From the NCBI GenBank assembly GCA_001642005.1, contig LWCA01000434.1, positions 1 to 27,566 on the forward strand: 27,566 nt of DNA, written 5' to 3'. Of the stretch, positions 1-10,348 are shown in pieces (within the stretch, counting starts at the first letter, position 1; every line of letters starts with the position of its first letter). A program made the position numbers and the translations under genes. This DNA comes from Intoshia linei. Taxonomy: Eukaryota; Orthonectida; Rhopaluridae. The notes below the pieces were generated by a model, which was not told where the DNA came from, did not search any database, and saw only the letters and a program-made list of their open reading frames with translations.

Positions 1-430
1 ATGTTGATTTTTTATTAGGTGTGAAAGTATTTGGTAAAAACGATGCTACTGACCCCGTATCTACTAAACATGAAACATCTTTACCCTCTATTTTGGCAGG
101 AATATAAAATAACGAATACTCTTTAGTATTTATTTCTGAATTACAAAAGTTTTCATTGTGACCCTTCCTGCCACACTTGTTGCATATAGGGTCGATATGC
201 TCCTTATTACATCTTGAATTGCAATTTCCGAATATATAATTTACACATATGTCATTTTTGCTGTCTAAATTCTTCACTTTGTTAACATTGTTCAACCCAC
301 GATTCTAATTCCTATAGAAATTATTTGATTTATAATTATAATTTCCATTCATATGCTTAAATCCAGTATCATTGTAATTATCAGCCTTCAACTTTCCATA
401 AGATTTACAACTTTCTAATGATATGTAATG
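1..430 (-). pseudogene. LTR-retrotransposon gag-pol fragment (zinc fingers plus aspartic protease)
   Basis: Read on the minus strand from about 430 to the left edge, one frame encodes, in order, an Asn/Tyr-rich stretch, a CCCH-type finger (C-x7-C-x3-C-x3-H), a CCHC zinc knuckle (CNKCGRKGHNENFC), and about 30 residues later the retropepsin active-site motif LVDTGS. This order is the gag-protease junction of Ty3/gypsy- or BEL-like elements. The zinc fingers bind the element's RNA and the protease matures the polyprotein. The frame has a TAG stop just upstream of the CCCH finger (near 305) and further stops right of about 430, with no start codon. The copy is therefore 5'-truncated and probably dead. 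Reverse transcriptase, if present, would lie left of the window. The family is certain at retroelement level; the superfamily is not. Confidence 0.82.
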
Positions 431-508
431 TTACTGCTAAAAGTTGTAAATATACTGTGAATTGAAGTAATGTTACTGCTAAAAGAAGTTAATTTACTGT
501 GCATTTAA
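425..508. repeat. 42-bp tandem duplication, two units
   Basis: Units 425-466 and 467-508 both begin GTAATGTTACTGCTAAAAG and agree at about 36 of 42 positions. The duplication sits exactly where the retroelement reading frame is lost, and may mark the breakpoint of the truncated copy. Confidence 0.7.
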
Positions 509-1249
509 ATTTGTCTGATTTTCATATGTATTTATTATAATTCAATAATTTTTCATTCATGCCTATATTTTGATATCTGATAAATTATTAATTACTATTC
601 TAGATTAGAAAGTAACTATAATTCTAAAAATTGAGTAATAATTACAAAAATATTCATAACCTTGATTTGAGATTTTTATTAAATTTTGATTATCAGGTAT
701 TTACCTGAAAATATCACCCTAAACAGTGTTGGACTTTAGAAACATATAATATCATAATGTATTGCAATAGTTTAAATATTCAATGAAAAATTAGATAACT
801 TACTAAAACCCCTGATTTTGGGGCATTTTTCAAAAAATGATGCCCCAATCCGAGGTCCGACTGTACTAGGATGAAGTGATTTTCTATAGAAAATGTTACA
901 ATTGATCATTTTTTAACTATTACACAAATTGTACTAGAATGTGTTGTTATGAATAGCGTCTACTGTATATTCAGTACCAATTTAATAAATACTTAAAAAT
1001 ACCAATTATGTATCAATAATTAATAGAATCTTCACTTTATAAATATATTTTAATCGAATTTTACCAATATTGCAAAGTATTGTAATAAATATAAAAATGA
1101 TAAAGTTGTATTACTTTTAGTTTCGTTGTAGTTTTTATTTAAATTTTATTCAAAATGTTTTGAAAATGATAATTTGAAATTTAAAAATTGCGTAGCAATG
1201 AAAAAAATTTGGAAGGAATGAATTATATAGATTTTCACCCATATTTATT
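509..1249. other. A+T-rich intergenic DNA, no gene seen
   Basis: I see no coding frame here. The one compositional oddity is at about 813-863: a TGGGGCA ... TGCCCCA inverted repeat separated by a T-run and an A-run, followed by a G+C-richer stretch ending GGTCCGACTG then TA. That looks like the end of a small DNA transposon, but no convincing partner end was found. Confidence 0.5.
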
Positions 1250-1890
1250 TATTGGAAATGTGTAGACGTTCAATGCACATTTTTTTGAAATTGTAGGATC
1301 AATATTTATTTAATCGAAATATTTGAAAAATATTGGTTGATATTATATTAAAAATTATTTTTCACCGGGAATGCGTAGATTTCAGGGGTTGAAATTTTGT
1401 ATTTGTATCAATTGGAATAAGCTCTATCTGAATAATCTTCTTTTTTTTTAATTTTTGTACCGTTAATTATTTCACATTTGTTGTTTAAATAAAATATATG
1501 AATACTAAAATACTTTTTTGACCGTGAAGTCGTCACTTATTCGGATTGAAATTTTTTGTTTGTGTTAACAGGATACAACTGTACCACCTGGAAATTTTTT
1601 TTAAATTCTAGAGCTGTTTTCATAAAAAAAAGTGTAATTTGTGGTTTTGGCCCTGAAGATATAAATTTATGATACTGTTTATGATTTTAAAATCCGTATC
1701 AGCGTATATATTTTTTTAAATTCTCCAACTCGTTTGATTTTCAAAAAGAGGACAATTGAGGTTTTTGACCCGTAAGATGTGAGTTTGGGGGTTGAAATTT
1801 ATCTTATTATATGTCCCGGAAAAACTGTAATTGAAATATGGACTTTATAAAACTCTAAGACTGGTAGTTATTGAAATAAAGTGTAACACA
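1250..1890 (+). repeat. Satellite-like dispersed repeat, copy A
   Basis: This is the longest of four related copies (others at about 6235-6655 reversed, 6655-6838 and 21060-21420). It shares with them long stretches such as TTTTTCACCGGGAATGCGTA and GGGGTTGAAATTTTGTATTT. It is itself iterated: blocks starting near 1364, 1515, 1645 and 1766 each begin with T5, then a variant of GACCGTGAAG, then a GGTTGAAATTTT-like stretch, and (in the later blocks) end near a variant of AAAGTGTAATTTG. The period is roughly 120-150 bp. No protein is evident, so a decayed satellite array scattered through the genome is the simplest reading. A short (AC)n run follows at about 1889-1900. Confidence 0.72.
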
Positions 1891-1899
1891 CACACACAA

Positions 1900-2791
1900 A
1901 CAAATATCATATAAATAAGGAAGGATATACATTGTATACGCTTAAACTTAAACAAATCTAAATAAAAGTAAAACAAAACATGGGTTTTTATGTTATTTTT
2001 TATTAGTTAGTTTAGTTGATTTTCAAATGTGAAGTAATCATATAACTTATCGTAATTTAAATTTTATATCATCATAAAAAATCAAAGATATGTATCCCAC
2101 GTCACAAAAATATTGAATATAGGATTATGGAAAGATAATTTGATAGTAATATATCACAAATATTATATATCCATCCTCTCCAGAATCTAATGGGTTAACG
2201 TTTCTACATATCATAATAAATTTCAAAGTCAAGTCGTTATTTTAAATTATTTTACTTGAAATTAGATTTAGATATCAAAAAATTCTACAAAGAAACCTGA
2301 ACGATTTAGCAAAATTTGCTGATAGTGATCAAATTAAAAACCACGATTTTCCAGTAAAATTGAGTTGAATGTATTATTTTCATATATAAAATGTTAGTAC
2401 TCAAAAATAAAGCCGTTTCGAGATGCTGATTTCGAAGAAAAGAGTAATATTTTTACTTTTGGTTACATTTTTTTAGATAAAGATTGCAAAAATGTACATT
2501 TACAATAAGAAACAATGTCTATCGTTGTAATTTAATAAATATTCAATGATGTAAAACTGTATCAAGTGCGATGGTTCCAAGTAAACGATAATTGCCTCTT
2601 GAAATCGAACAAGTTTTTTCTCAAATTATTTTCCAAAAATTAAAATTAGACTGGACAATTTATCTTCTAATTTTGACGAAAAAATTCAATTTATAGTATA
2701 CTGTTTCATGACTGAATTTATGGAAATGTATGGGACATTTTATTTCAATTATATCATTTACGCAAATATGAAAAAAATTTGTAATACAACG
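1900..2791. other. A+T-rich intergenic DNA downstream of the HAPSTR1 homologue
   Basis: No coding frame, RNA gene or strong repeat was recognised. The right edge carries the probable polyadenylation signal of the minus-strand HAPSTR1 homologue. Confidence 0.5.
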
Positions 2792-2797
2792 TTTATT
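2792..2797 (-). terminator. Polyadenylation signal of HAPSTR1 homologue
   Basis: AATAAA on the minus strand, about 9 bases past the inferred stop codon, which implies a very short 3' UTR. SBDS shows the same arrangement. Confidence 0.5.
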
Positions 2798-2805
2798 GCG
2801 CTTCA

Positions 2806-3664
2806 TCAATTAAAATCTCGACGACGCTTATTAGATGGTGAACTGCTATTTTTTCTTGGTTTTCCTCTCTTTCTGCGTAATTTAACTTCAGAGCTAATGT
2901 CATATGGTTTCAAGTTTTGGATATCTAAACATAAAATACAATTTACAGTAAATACGCATCACTACACTGTTTTATATTGGGTCAACTAAGAATCTGAGCG
3001 ATTACAAAGTTGAATGATAAATATATTATAATACCTTCATGTGTTTCACTATTAAAAGGCAAGTTTGCATTAAAATATTTACGATTGGAGGAAATGGAGT
3101 ACATGTTATCATCGCATACACTTTTTTTAACAATTTGTTTAATCAAATCCTCCCGTTTGACATGCCGTTTTTTTAAATTTATCCAGTGTAACAAATCTCG
3201 TTTCGCAATGTTTCCACCGCGTCGACATCCACTCTCGTATACTTTTTTAAGGTAGTCAACATTTTCTAATATTTACATGTAATTTTAAAAGCATTTAATA
3301 TTATATTAAAATGAACCTTTATATAATTTTGTAACAGAATCGGAGCAATTCTTAAACATTAAGTAATTTTGATGTGATGCATTACGCTTGTTTTCTAAAT
3401 GTTTACAATACAATTTTACACTTTTCATAAATCTTGATGCAAGATTCTTGACTGTTGAGATAAAAATTTACCGGTTAAAGATAAATAAAGGTTGGACAAA
3501 TTTTCAGCAGTTTGTTGAAATAACAATTTAAGGCGCTGTGAAGATTCCATATTAAGGTTGTTAGAACATAAATCAATCATATTGCTTTCTTTTTCTTGTT
3601 GATTCAAAAGGTAACATTCTAATTCAGAAACTGAATCTTCGGTAAAATAATTAATTTGGTCCAT
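2806..3664 (-). CDS. HAPSTR1: HAPSTR1 (C16orf72 / UPF0472 family) homologue
   Basis: Three exons: 3664-3472, 3265-3035 and 2924-2806, with introns of 206 and 110 bp. Phase is kept at both junctions (1, then 1), giving 180 codons. Vertebrate HAPSTR1 (HUWE1-associated protein modifying stress responses) is a dimeric nuclear stress-signalling partner of the E3 ligase HUWE1. The match is by domain pattern. An acidic N-terminus with ECYLLNQQEKES resembles the family's CLAEAEQ segment. LFQQTAENLSNLYLS matches the FQNAATAVTNLYK helix, and KRDLLHWINLKKRHVKREDL matches the family's VLAWVKKRRRTIRREDL. The C-terminus SPSNKRRRDFN, a likely nuclear localisation signal, matches SPTHKRNRMI. The serine-rich middle of the human protein is shortened. 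The start ATG at 3664 is the first Met that includes the acidic helix; an upstream exon cannot be excluded. Function is inferred from family only. Confidence 0.8.
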
Positions 3665-4742
3665 TAACCTAATTAAACATTATTCAATTTAATCAAAAAT
3701 TACAAAAAAACTTGGCTAAATCAAAATTTACAAAATTGTAAGAATAAAAATTGAAAGCTAAAATAATGGTCTTGTTTATTGCAGCATTTCAAAATATAAT
3801 TGCTATAGATGGAGTGTAAAAAATTGCAGTTTATTTTCAATTTTTACAAATTCAAATTGAACTGTACAAATTTAAACACAGTCGTCAAGTACGTTTATTT
3901 TTGTTAGTTATAAAATTGGACTGTATCTATGGATAATAATGTCTTTTATATTTTATATTATCTGATATTTGATAATGTATCTCAAATATCTGGGATATTT
4001 ATCTGTTTATTTTAGATTTATTTATGTGTAGTTTCCTCTCAAAATGGTACAAGTCACTAACAAACTGTTACTATAATGGAATGTTGAATTTAGTTTGTAA
4101 ATTCCAGCGGATTCATATTTATTTTTAAAAATAGCTATGGTGAGACTTTTATGTAATTTAATTGACAAAATCTTATTTTTGATACTTATTGATATTATTG
4201 TAAGACCTTAACTCAATGCGTAGAGTAAAATTTAAATTGTTATCATTTCTATATTTTCCACTATTGAATATCCAGTAGATAATACAGATGTTAATGATAT
4301 CAAATTAATTGTTTATGTATGCAAAAATTTTTCAAAAATGTGTCATATAATTTTAAAAATTACCAATTCTAGGAAAGTTTTATGATCAAAGTTGACAGCC
4401 AAATTTGTAACCTTCAATATCTTCACAGCCAAAAACAATATTAGATTAATTTTACAAGCCAATATTTCATTTACATTGTTAATTAAAATTGTTTAGACTC
4501 AACTTAACTATTAATTTATTGGCTCATAAATTAAACGATTTTATTCAAAAATCATTTCGTACCCCAAATAGATCCCCATAATAATTTAAATTTAATGTAA
4601 CTATGACACCATATGAATAAAAAAATTGTATTAAAAATTTTAAATGGTTAAAATTCTTAGTGACCAAAAATGAATAGCTGAAAAATAGTTAATGATGGAA
4701 TAGGAACCTACATACATGCAACATTAAAATCATAGACTATCA
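3665..4742. other. A+T-rich intergenic DNA upstream of HAPSTR1 homologue
   Basis: The stretch next to 3665 should contain the HAPSTR1 promoter, but no defined element can be picked out. No open frame, RNA gene or obvious repeat was found across the rest. Confidence 0.45.
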
Positions 4743-5238
4743 CAGGGATGCCCAAATTGTCGATCTCAGATGATTTTCTAGTTGATCGTCAAAATTAAAA
4801 TTGATTTTTTATTTGAATAATACTCGTCATTAAAATGATCTCTACTTTAAAACAATTTATTTTAATATTTATAAAATTTATTTGTATATATATATAGTTA
4901 AAAAGTAGTTCATTAAATGTGGAATGGGTACCAGAACTTTACTTATTTGTTAACACTTCTCTAGCAATATTATTAAATGATATACTTGACACATTCAATT
5001 ATAACGTTTAAATTAGTCCACTATTTCTTATACTAAGTTTTGCCGATAATTTTCAAATATACAGCGAAAGTGCTTCGAATTATTCAGAATTTTAATTTTT
5101 TATGTTTTCTACAATTATAATTTTTAATTATTAACATGATTCCGATCAGAAACATTTTTCTAGTCAATGTATTAGTCGATCGTCACTCATTGAAAAATTT
5201 TAAAGTCGATCGCATCAAAAAAAGGTTGGGCATCCCTG
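4743..5238. mobile_element. Non-autonomous hAT element (MITE) with target-site duplication
   Basis: The 496-bp element starts CAGGGATGCCCAA and ends with the reverse complement TTGGGCATCCCTG, a 13-bp perfect terminal inverted repeat. Flanking 8-mers are GACTATCA on the left and GATTATCA on the right, a 7-of-8 match and the size hAT transposases make. Both subterminal regions carry GATCG-containing words, typical of transposase-binding arrays. No coding frame is present. The near-intact duplication suggests a fairly recent insertion compared with the other transposon debris here. Confidence 0.85.
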
Positions 5239-6005
5239 GATTATCAAATCGACCTAAATACATAAGAAACTAAATATATTATTACAAATTAATTTTTATT
5301 TTCAATAATTTTTTGGAATTTAAAAAATATCTATAATTTATGAGTAAAAGTATCAAATGAGCTGGTACCCCAAAATAATTTCTGAGAGCCTAGGCGTTGC
5401 ACTATCCATTTAGCAACCGCTCTCATGATAGATTATGATTAAATAGACATAAAGTTGAAATGGCCAGCAAAAGAATATAAATATTGTAAAAGATTATATA
5501 TTTACATAACTTATTAGTTTAAATTGTGGATCCTGACCTTCAAATGGAACTAATAAAATTTATTTGATTAAAATAAAATTTTGTAGTTCGTATTTATATC
5601 CCAAAAATTTCTATTTGTGTAAACAGAATTATTTGTTCATGATATAAGCTGCAAAATGAATGTAGAAATGTATAAATTTCATTAATATACTTTATTGAAA
5701 CGCTGATATGTTGAGTAAATCTAAATCCAGTAAAAGATACAGCAAAGGTAATTTGAATTAAGTAACTGAGGTTACTCGATTAGTGTGGTAAAAATTTTGT
5801 ATAACATACTGCATAGTCATGTATAAATATCTTTAACCTTTAGTTTGGGTCACCCTATATCACAAAATATAATTATTAGTTTGTATTATCTTTATAGTTT
5901 AATTTGTCACTGATGAAACAATTATCATGTGTATACCAAAATTTTCTGTTAGTAAAAATATGGTTCCACTTAGAAACCTTATATTTAAAATGTTATAGAG
6001 GTTAG
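5239..6005. other. A+T-rich intergenic DNA, no gene seen
   Basis: No coding frame, RNA gene or clear repeat was found between the hAT MITE and the G+C-richer transposon end at 6006. Confidence 0.45.
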
Positions 6006-6230
6006 CAGGGCGGACCCAAGAGGTTAGTTAATGCGGTGCGAGCGAAGCGACCAAAATATTTAATTTCGCTGATGGGGGAAAAAATTTTAGGGCGTCTCTT
6101 TTAATATCAAGGAGTCTAGTTTGATTTTAAAGCGTCTCGTTTAATTTCATTTAAAGGTTGTTATACAATAGTTTCCAAATTTGTATTTTTTTGCAAAAAT
6201 AAAAAAAATGACGAGCACAAAACAAAAATA
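6006..6230 (+). mobile_element. Truncated DNA-transposon end
   Basis: CAGGGCGGACCCAAGAGG at 6006 resembles the CAGGGGCGGACCCAG-type ends of many invertebrate hAT elements. A G+C-rich tract (GCGGTGCGAGCGAAGCGACC) follows, standing out sharply from the A+T-rich surroundings. No matching right end was found before the sequence meets satellite-like copy B. Assignment rests on the terminus alone. Confidence 0.4.
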
Positions 6231-6234
6231 TATA

Positions 6235-6655
6235 CCCTGATGCGGATTTTAAAATCATAAACTATATCATATATTTAAATTTAAAAAAATTATATCATCA
6301 GGGCCAAAACCCCAAATTACCCTTCTTTTTTACTGAAAACAGTCCTAGAATTTCAAATAATTTACAGGTAGTACAGTTGTATCCTGTTAACACACATAAA
6401 AAATTTCAATCCGAATAAGTGACGACTTCACGGTCAAAAAAGTATTTTAATATTCATATATATTTTTTCCGAAATATTTTATTAAAACAAAAAATGTGAA
6501 ATAATTAACGGTCCAAAATTAAAAAAGAAGGATAATCTTATTATATTATTATATTAATATTATAATAATTATTCTGATAGAGCTTATTCAGTTGATATAA
6601 ATACAAAATTTCAACCCCAGAAATCTGTGCATTTTCAGTGAAAAATAATTTTTAA
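6235..6655 (-). repeat. Satellite-like dispersed repeat, copy B (reversed)
   Basis: The reverse complement matches copy A closely, including TTGACCGTGAAGTCGTCACT, GTGTTAACAGGATACAACTG and GGACCGTTAATTATTTCACA. Relative to copy A it has gained an A+T-only near-palindrome at about 6537-6572 (TTATTATATTAATATTATAA-type). Confidence 0.75.
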
Positions 6656-6838
6656 CATAGACGTTCAATGCACATTTTTTTGAAAATGTAGTATCAATAT
6701 TTACACTTCAATTTTTATTTTAATCGAAATATTTGAAAAATATTGGTTGATAATATGTTAAAAGTATTTTTCACCCGGAAATGCGTATATTTCTGGGGTT
6801 AAAATTTTGTATTTATATCAACTGGAATAAGCCAAAGA
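6655..6838 (+). repeat. Satellite-like dispersed repeat, copy C
   Basis: Same orientation as copy A, from AGACGTTCAATGCACATTTT to TATCAACTGGAATAAGC, and joined head to head with copy B at about 6653. Together B and C form an inverted junction of the same repeat. Confidence 0.72.
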
Positions 6839-7105
6839 ATCAAAATTGAATTCCAATTTCCCCCTGTTATCTCTTCCAAAATTTAGTATTTTTTTAATTA
6901 CAATGAACGTTGTTTAAGGCAGTCGAATCGATATATTTGTATCTATTTATTTACTTAAATTAATTTTGTTTATCGATAAATTCTTAACCCTCGATTGACA
7001 GGTACTTTTGCATTGTTTCGAAAAATTAGTTTTTATTATGAAAAAAAGGTACATAAAGTGTAAACAGAAATTAGCTCATGTACTGCTCACCAATTAATTG
7101 ATTAC

Positions 7106-8105
7106 ATGTCTTTTATTCATCATCATTTCACCTTATATTTAAATTTAGAAGTGAAAGAAAGTATATTTGATATTTCCAGAAGTGGAAATATTGAACTACT
7201 GATGAAGGCCAAACGAAGATGGTTGAACCATGCAGACTTGGATGGTATTACGCCATTAATGATAACAGCAATGGACAACGATCTTTCGCATGCTCTCAAA
7301 TATTTACTAAACCGCCGGTATAAATGATAAGTATAATTTATTATAATTTAATAGATGCAGCATAAACGAAGTTGATTTAAAAGGCTGCAGTGCACTACAT
7401 CACGCCTGTAAAATGAAATGCCATGAAAATGTTCGGATTTTATTGGATGCTGGAGCAAACATGTGGATGTTAAATGACGAAGGATCGACACCCTATTTGT
7501 TAGCCCTTAGATGTAGATCTTTAAAATGTCAAGCAATTTTATTAAATTTCGAAAAAGACTACATTCAAAACCACCCTAGAAAAGTTGACAAAATGATGAA
7601 AGATGCCAAAAAAATAATGATACGTCGTAAATCATTAGACACTACCTTTATCCATAATACCGCATTAACTCGAAGCAGAGGAAAATCCATTATACTATCA
7701 ATGACCAAATTTAATATAGCTTCTCATTTTAAAAACTCTCCTCTTGCTAGAAGCAAATTAAGTAATGTTTATGTGAGCAATCCAAATTTATCTTACATTA
7801 AAGATGAAAACGTCAAAAATAAACAGAAAAGTAATAATTGTACGATGTCGCGTAAAGAATCCAAGGAAATATTGAAAAATAAATTCAGATCAGTTTCAAT
7901 TAGACCTTCGGAACGTAATTGTAAACCGTTGCAAGTATTAAGTCTTTACGATATGCAAAAGTTATCTAACGAATACAATAGAGAAATTATAAAACATAAA
8001 TCTTCACCATCTAGTTCTACATGCGTAACACCGACTCCAATTAAAGAAATGGTTAAAAAATCTGTTACATACGATCCTGCATTTCAAAATATTTTTAATT
8101 TTTAA
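7106..8105 (+). CDS. Ankyrin-repeat protein resembling Sans/ANKS4B N-terminus
   Basis: Two exons, 7106-7317 and 7355-8105, flanking a 37-bp GTATAA...TTTAATAG intron, give 320 codons with phase kept (CG|A). Residues about 16-140 form four degenerate ankyrin units, seen as SGNIELLMKAKRRWLN, DLDGITPLMITA, DLKGCSALHHAC...NVRILLDAGANM and NDEGSTPYLLAL. The arrangement, and a following NHPRKVDKMMKDAKKIM segment, resemble the start of USH1G/ANKS4B scaffold proteins (DEDGMTP, GANIW, NPKLVGKLKDKA). The remaining 180 residues are Lys/Ser-rich and low in complexity. No SAM domain is visible, so orthology is uncertain; a generic ankyrin scaffold is the alternative. The first Met is used, but a splice acceptor (AAATTTAG) at 7148 means the true first exon may lie upstream. 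Confidence 0.75.
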
Positions 8106-8162
8106 TTGTAATGTTTTCTAAATGTACATTAAAATAATTATACAGAGTTCAGTTTTATTTTC

Positions 8163-8168
8163 AATAAA
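8163..8168 (+). terminator. Polyadenylation signal of ankyrin gene
   Basis: AATAAA lies 58 bases past the stop codon of the ankyrin-repeat gene, within normal range. Confidence 0.55.
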
Positions 8169-8169
8169 T

Positions 8170-10348
8170 TTAACACATCCAATTTATTCAGATTTACAAA
8201 AAAATTTAGGATTTATTTTCATTTCATTAATTTGAACGATTTATTGTTACAGCGACATTATCGATATTGTTAATTAATAATATTGATTTGTTGACCAAAT
8301 TTTTAGAGATAATTTTGGTTAAAAAATTTGATAGTGTAATAAACACATTTTTTAAATATTTTGAAAACAATTATTTGACTAAAATTTTAAGCTTTTTTTT
8401 TCTCAAAATTTTTTAAAATTGGATGAAAAAAATGTTCCCTTAAAGACCCTACTAAATTTGTGTAGTAAAATTATCTTCAAAATATTTAAAAATTGGGTGA
8501 AAATAATTCCCTTAAAAACCCTACCAAATTTAGGACCCAAGTTATCTTTAAAAATTAAGGAAAAAATCAATATGATAAATTAGTAAAATCGACAATTATG
8601 TCTCTTCAACAATACATTGCACAAATGAGTGTCGCTCTAAGCAGACATTAAATTTAGCTTTTGGACCAAGATTTTTTTTGGAAATATTATGTAAGTTAAC
8701 AATTGGGACCACAAAAATAATTATTTCATTGGTTCATTGCATCGAGTAGTAAGTTTAACTAAATTAAAAGATTTCATCTAATTTTAAATTATTCATTATG
8801 CTGCACAAGTATTACTAGACATGGTTAAAAGATCAGATGTGTCATACACAATTAAATAACATATACAAATAAAAGATACTTCAATATTAACACTCTCAAC
8901 GCATAATTTAAAAATGAAATATTGCATAGAATGACAATATTAACACAATCAATTAATCAAATCCAGTATACACCATTTATTTTAAAGTCAATTCGATTAA
9001 ACGAAAATTTATTTTGGCATAAACTATACAAAATAAATAAATTAATAACTAGCTCTGCCGAGGGCACATTTTTATTATACCAAAAAAATAAATTTACGTT
9101 GAAAATCTAACTTCATATGCATGGAATTTAAAAGTATTTATCGTACTGTCTTTACTTCACTCCGTAAAGAATCTGAGAAATAGTATAAATGAATTTTTTT
9201 AATAGAAGTGGAAAGGTTGCTCTTTAGGAGTGAATTCTATGGTAATACACCTAACAATGAAAAAAAATACATATGATGCAACAAACTTTTTTAAATTTAT
9301 CATTATGATACAACTTGTATGGGTCCAACAGTTACGAATTTGGCTTCCTTAAAATTTCATCAACCTTATGCCCGTGTTGTATAATTTCTGTAAGATTTTA
9401 TATACGAATTACAGTTTTATCAAAAATGTTGCTTCTAAAAGATATCTACATCATGGTAACCTATACTTCTGTCAACCTTTATTTACACATTTATTGAGGA
9501 TTCTTTTTATTTTACAGATAGAATATGGAAAACATGAAACATTACAATCTGATTAAAATCAAAATAATTATTATTTTTTAATTGAGCTGAATTTCATTAA
9601 GTGATTTATGTTGATTATATTAAGTTTATATTATTTTGACACAAAAAAAAATTTAGCAATTACTGATGCAATTTTGAATATAAAATGGAGAGAAAAAAAT
9701 ATTTTTTTGTCTAAATGACCCATTTTAATTTTTTTCGCTCGAAAGACTTTATTTCTATAAAAAAATGGTCAAGCATATCCAGTTACAAACTCAATAGTAA
9801 TTATCAACCTTTTTCAAGAATCTCTCAAATTGAATTTTATTCTGCATGTTCGTAATAAATAATTTTTTAAGAATATTAACAAAATGCCTATTTTGATGGA
9901 ATTGCGGTAATTAAAAAAAAACCAAAGTCATTATTGACAATTGCCATTTTCATGAACATGAGAAATTCCAATTCTGACACACATCAAAGTGGTAAACCTG
10001 TCATTGAACTAATCAATGTATTACAATGTTGAGTAAGTTGTTTCAAAAATATTTTAACTTGAGAATAATAATAAAACTCAGACGCAATGTTGGGATACCC
10101 GATATCCAAAATAATAGCAAATTATTTCGAGTGGTCTTCAGAAACTACACAAATTGACATTTTTTAAATTTAAATACTTCTTGTCAGAACTTTCTAAAAC
10201 AATACCATTACGGTACGGTAAACCAAATATTGAATCAATTTTATTAAAAGTGATCCACATAAAATTCTAATTATGCATTTGTATAACTGATCGTAATTAT
10301 TAACTTGGAAAAGTGTAAATAAAAAATTTATAAATAAATAACATGAAT
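8170..10348. other. Long A+T-rich intergenic region without a recognised gene
   Basis: Apart from the 62-bp element at 9052-9113 I see no coding frame with family resemblance. The short open frames near 8922-9556 lack codon structure, splice-phase partners and similarity. A short imperfect direct repeat built on CCCTTAAAGACCCTAC / CCCTTAAAAACCCTAC occurs at about 8438-8525. The last few hundred bases should include the ABCF1 3' UTR. Confidence 0.5.
9052..9113 (+). repeat. 62-bp dispersed element, copy 1
   Basis: Begins GCTCTGCCGAGGGCAC and ends GAAAATCTAACTT. It is identical at 61 of 62 positions to 20870-20931, while the flanks are unrelated. The 5' part can fold as a small TGCC-GAG-GGCA hairpin. 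Identity unknown. Confidence 0.75.

Noticed and set aside
724-863. Possible 140-bp transposon between CAGTGTTGGACT and GGTCCGACTG
   Set aside because: The two ends match only loosely and need gaps, and the TA dinucleotide flanks only one end directly.
2708-3255. Plus-strand open frames of 93 and 81 codons
   Set aside because: They are antisense to the HAPSTR1 exons on the minus strand, which show family similarity and consistent splice phases; the plus frames show neither.
9052-9113. U6 snRNA-like resemblance of the 62-bp element (GGCACAT...TATAC)
   Set aside because: Only a few bases agree, and the conserved U6 core (ACAGAGA box and U4-pairing region) is absent.
8922-9556. Short plus-strand frames of about 60 codons
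   Set aside because: No family motif, no splice partners and composition like random A+T-rich DNA. The first overlaps the 62-bp repeat.
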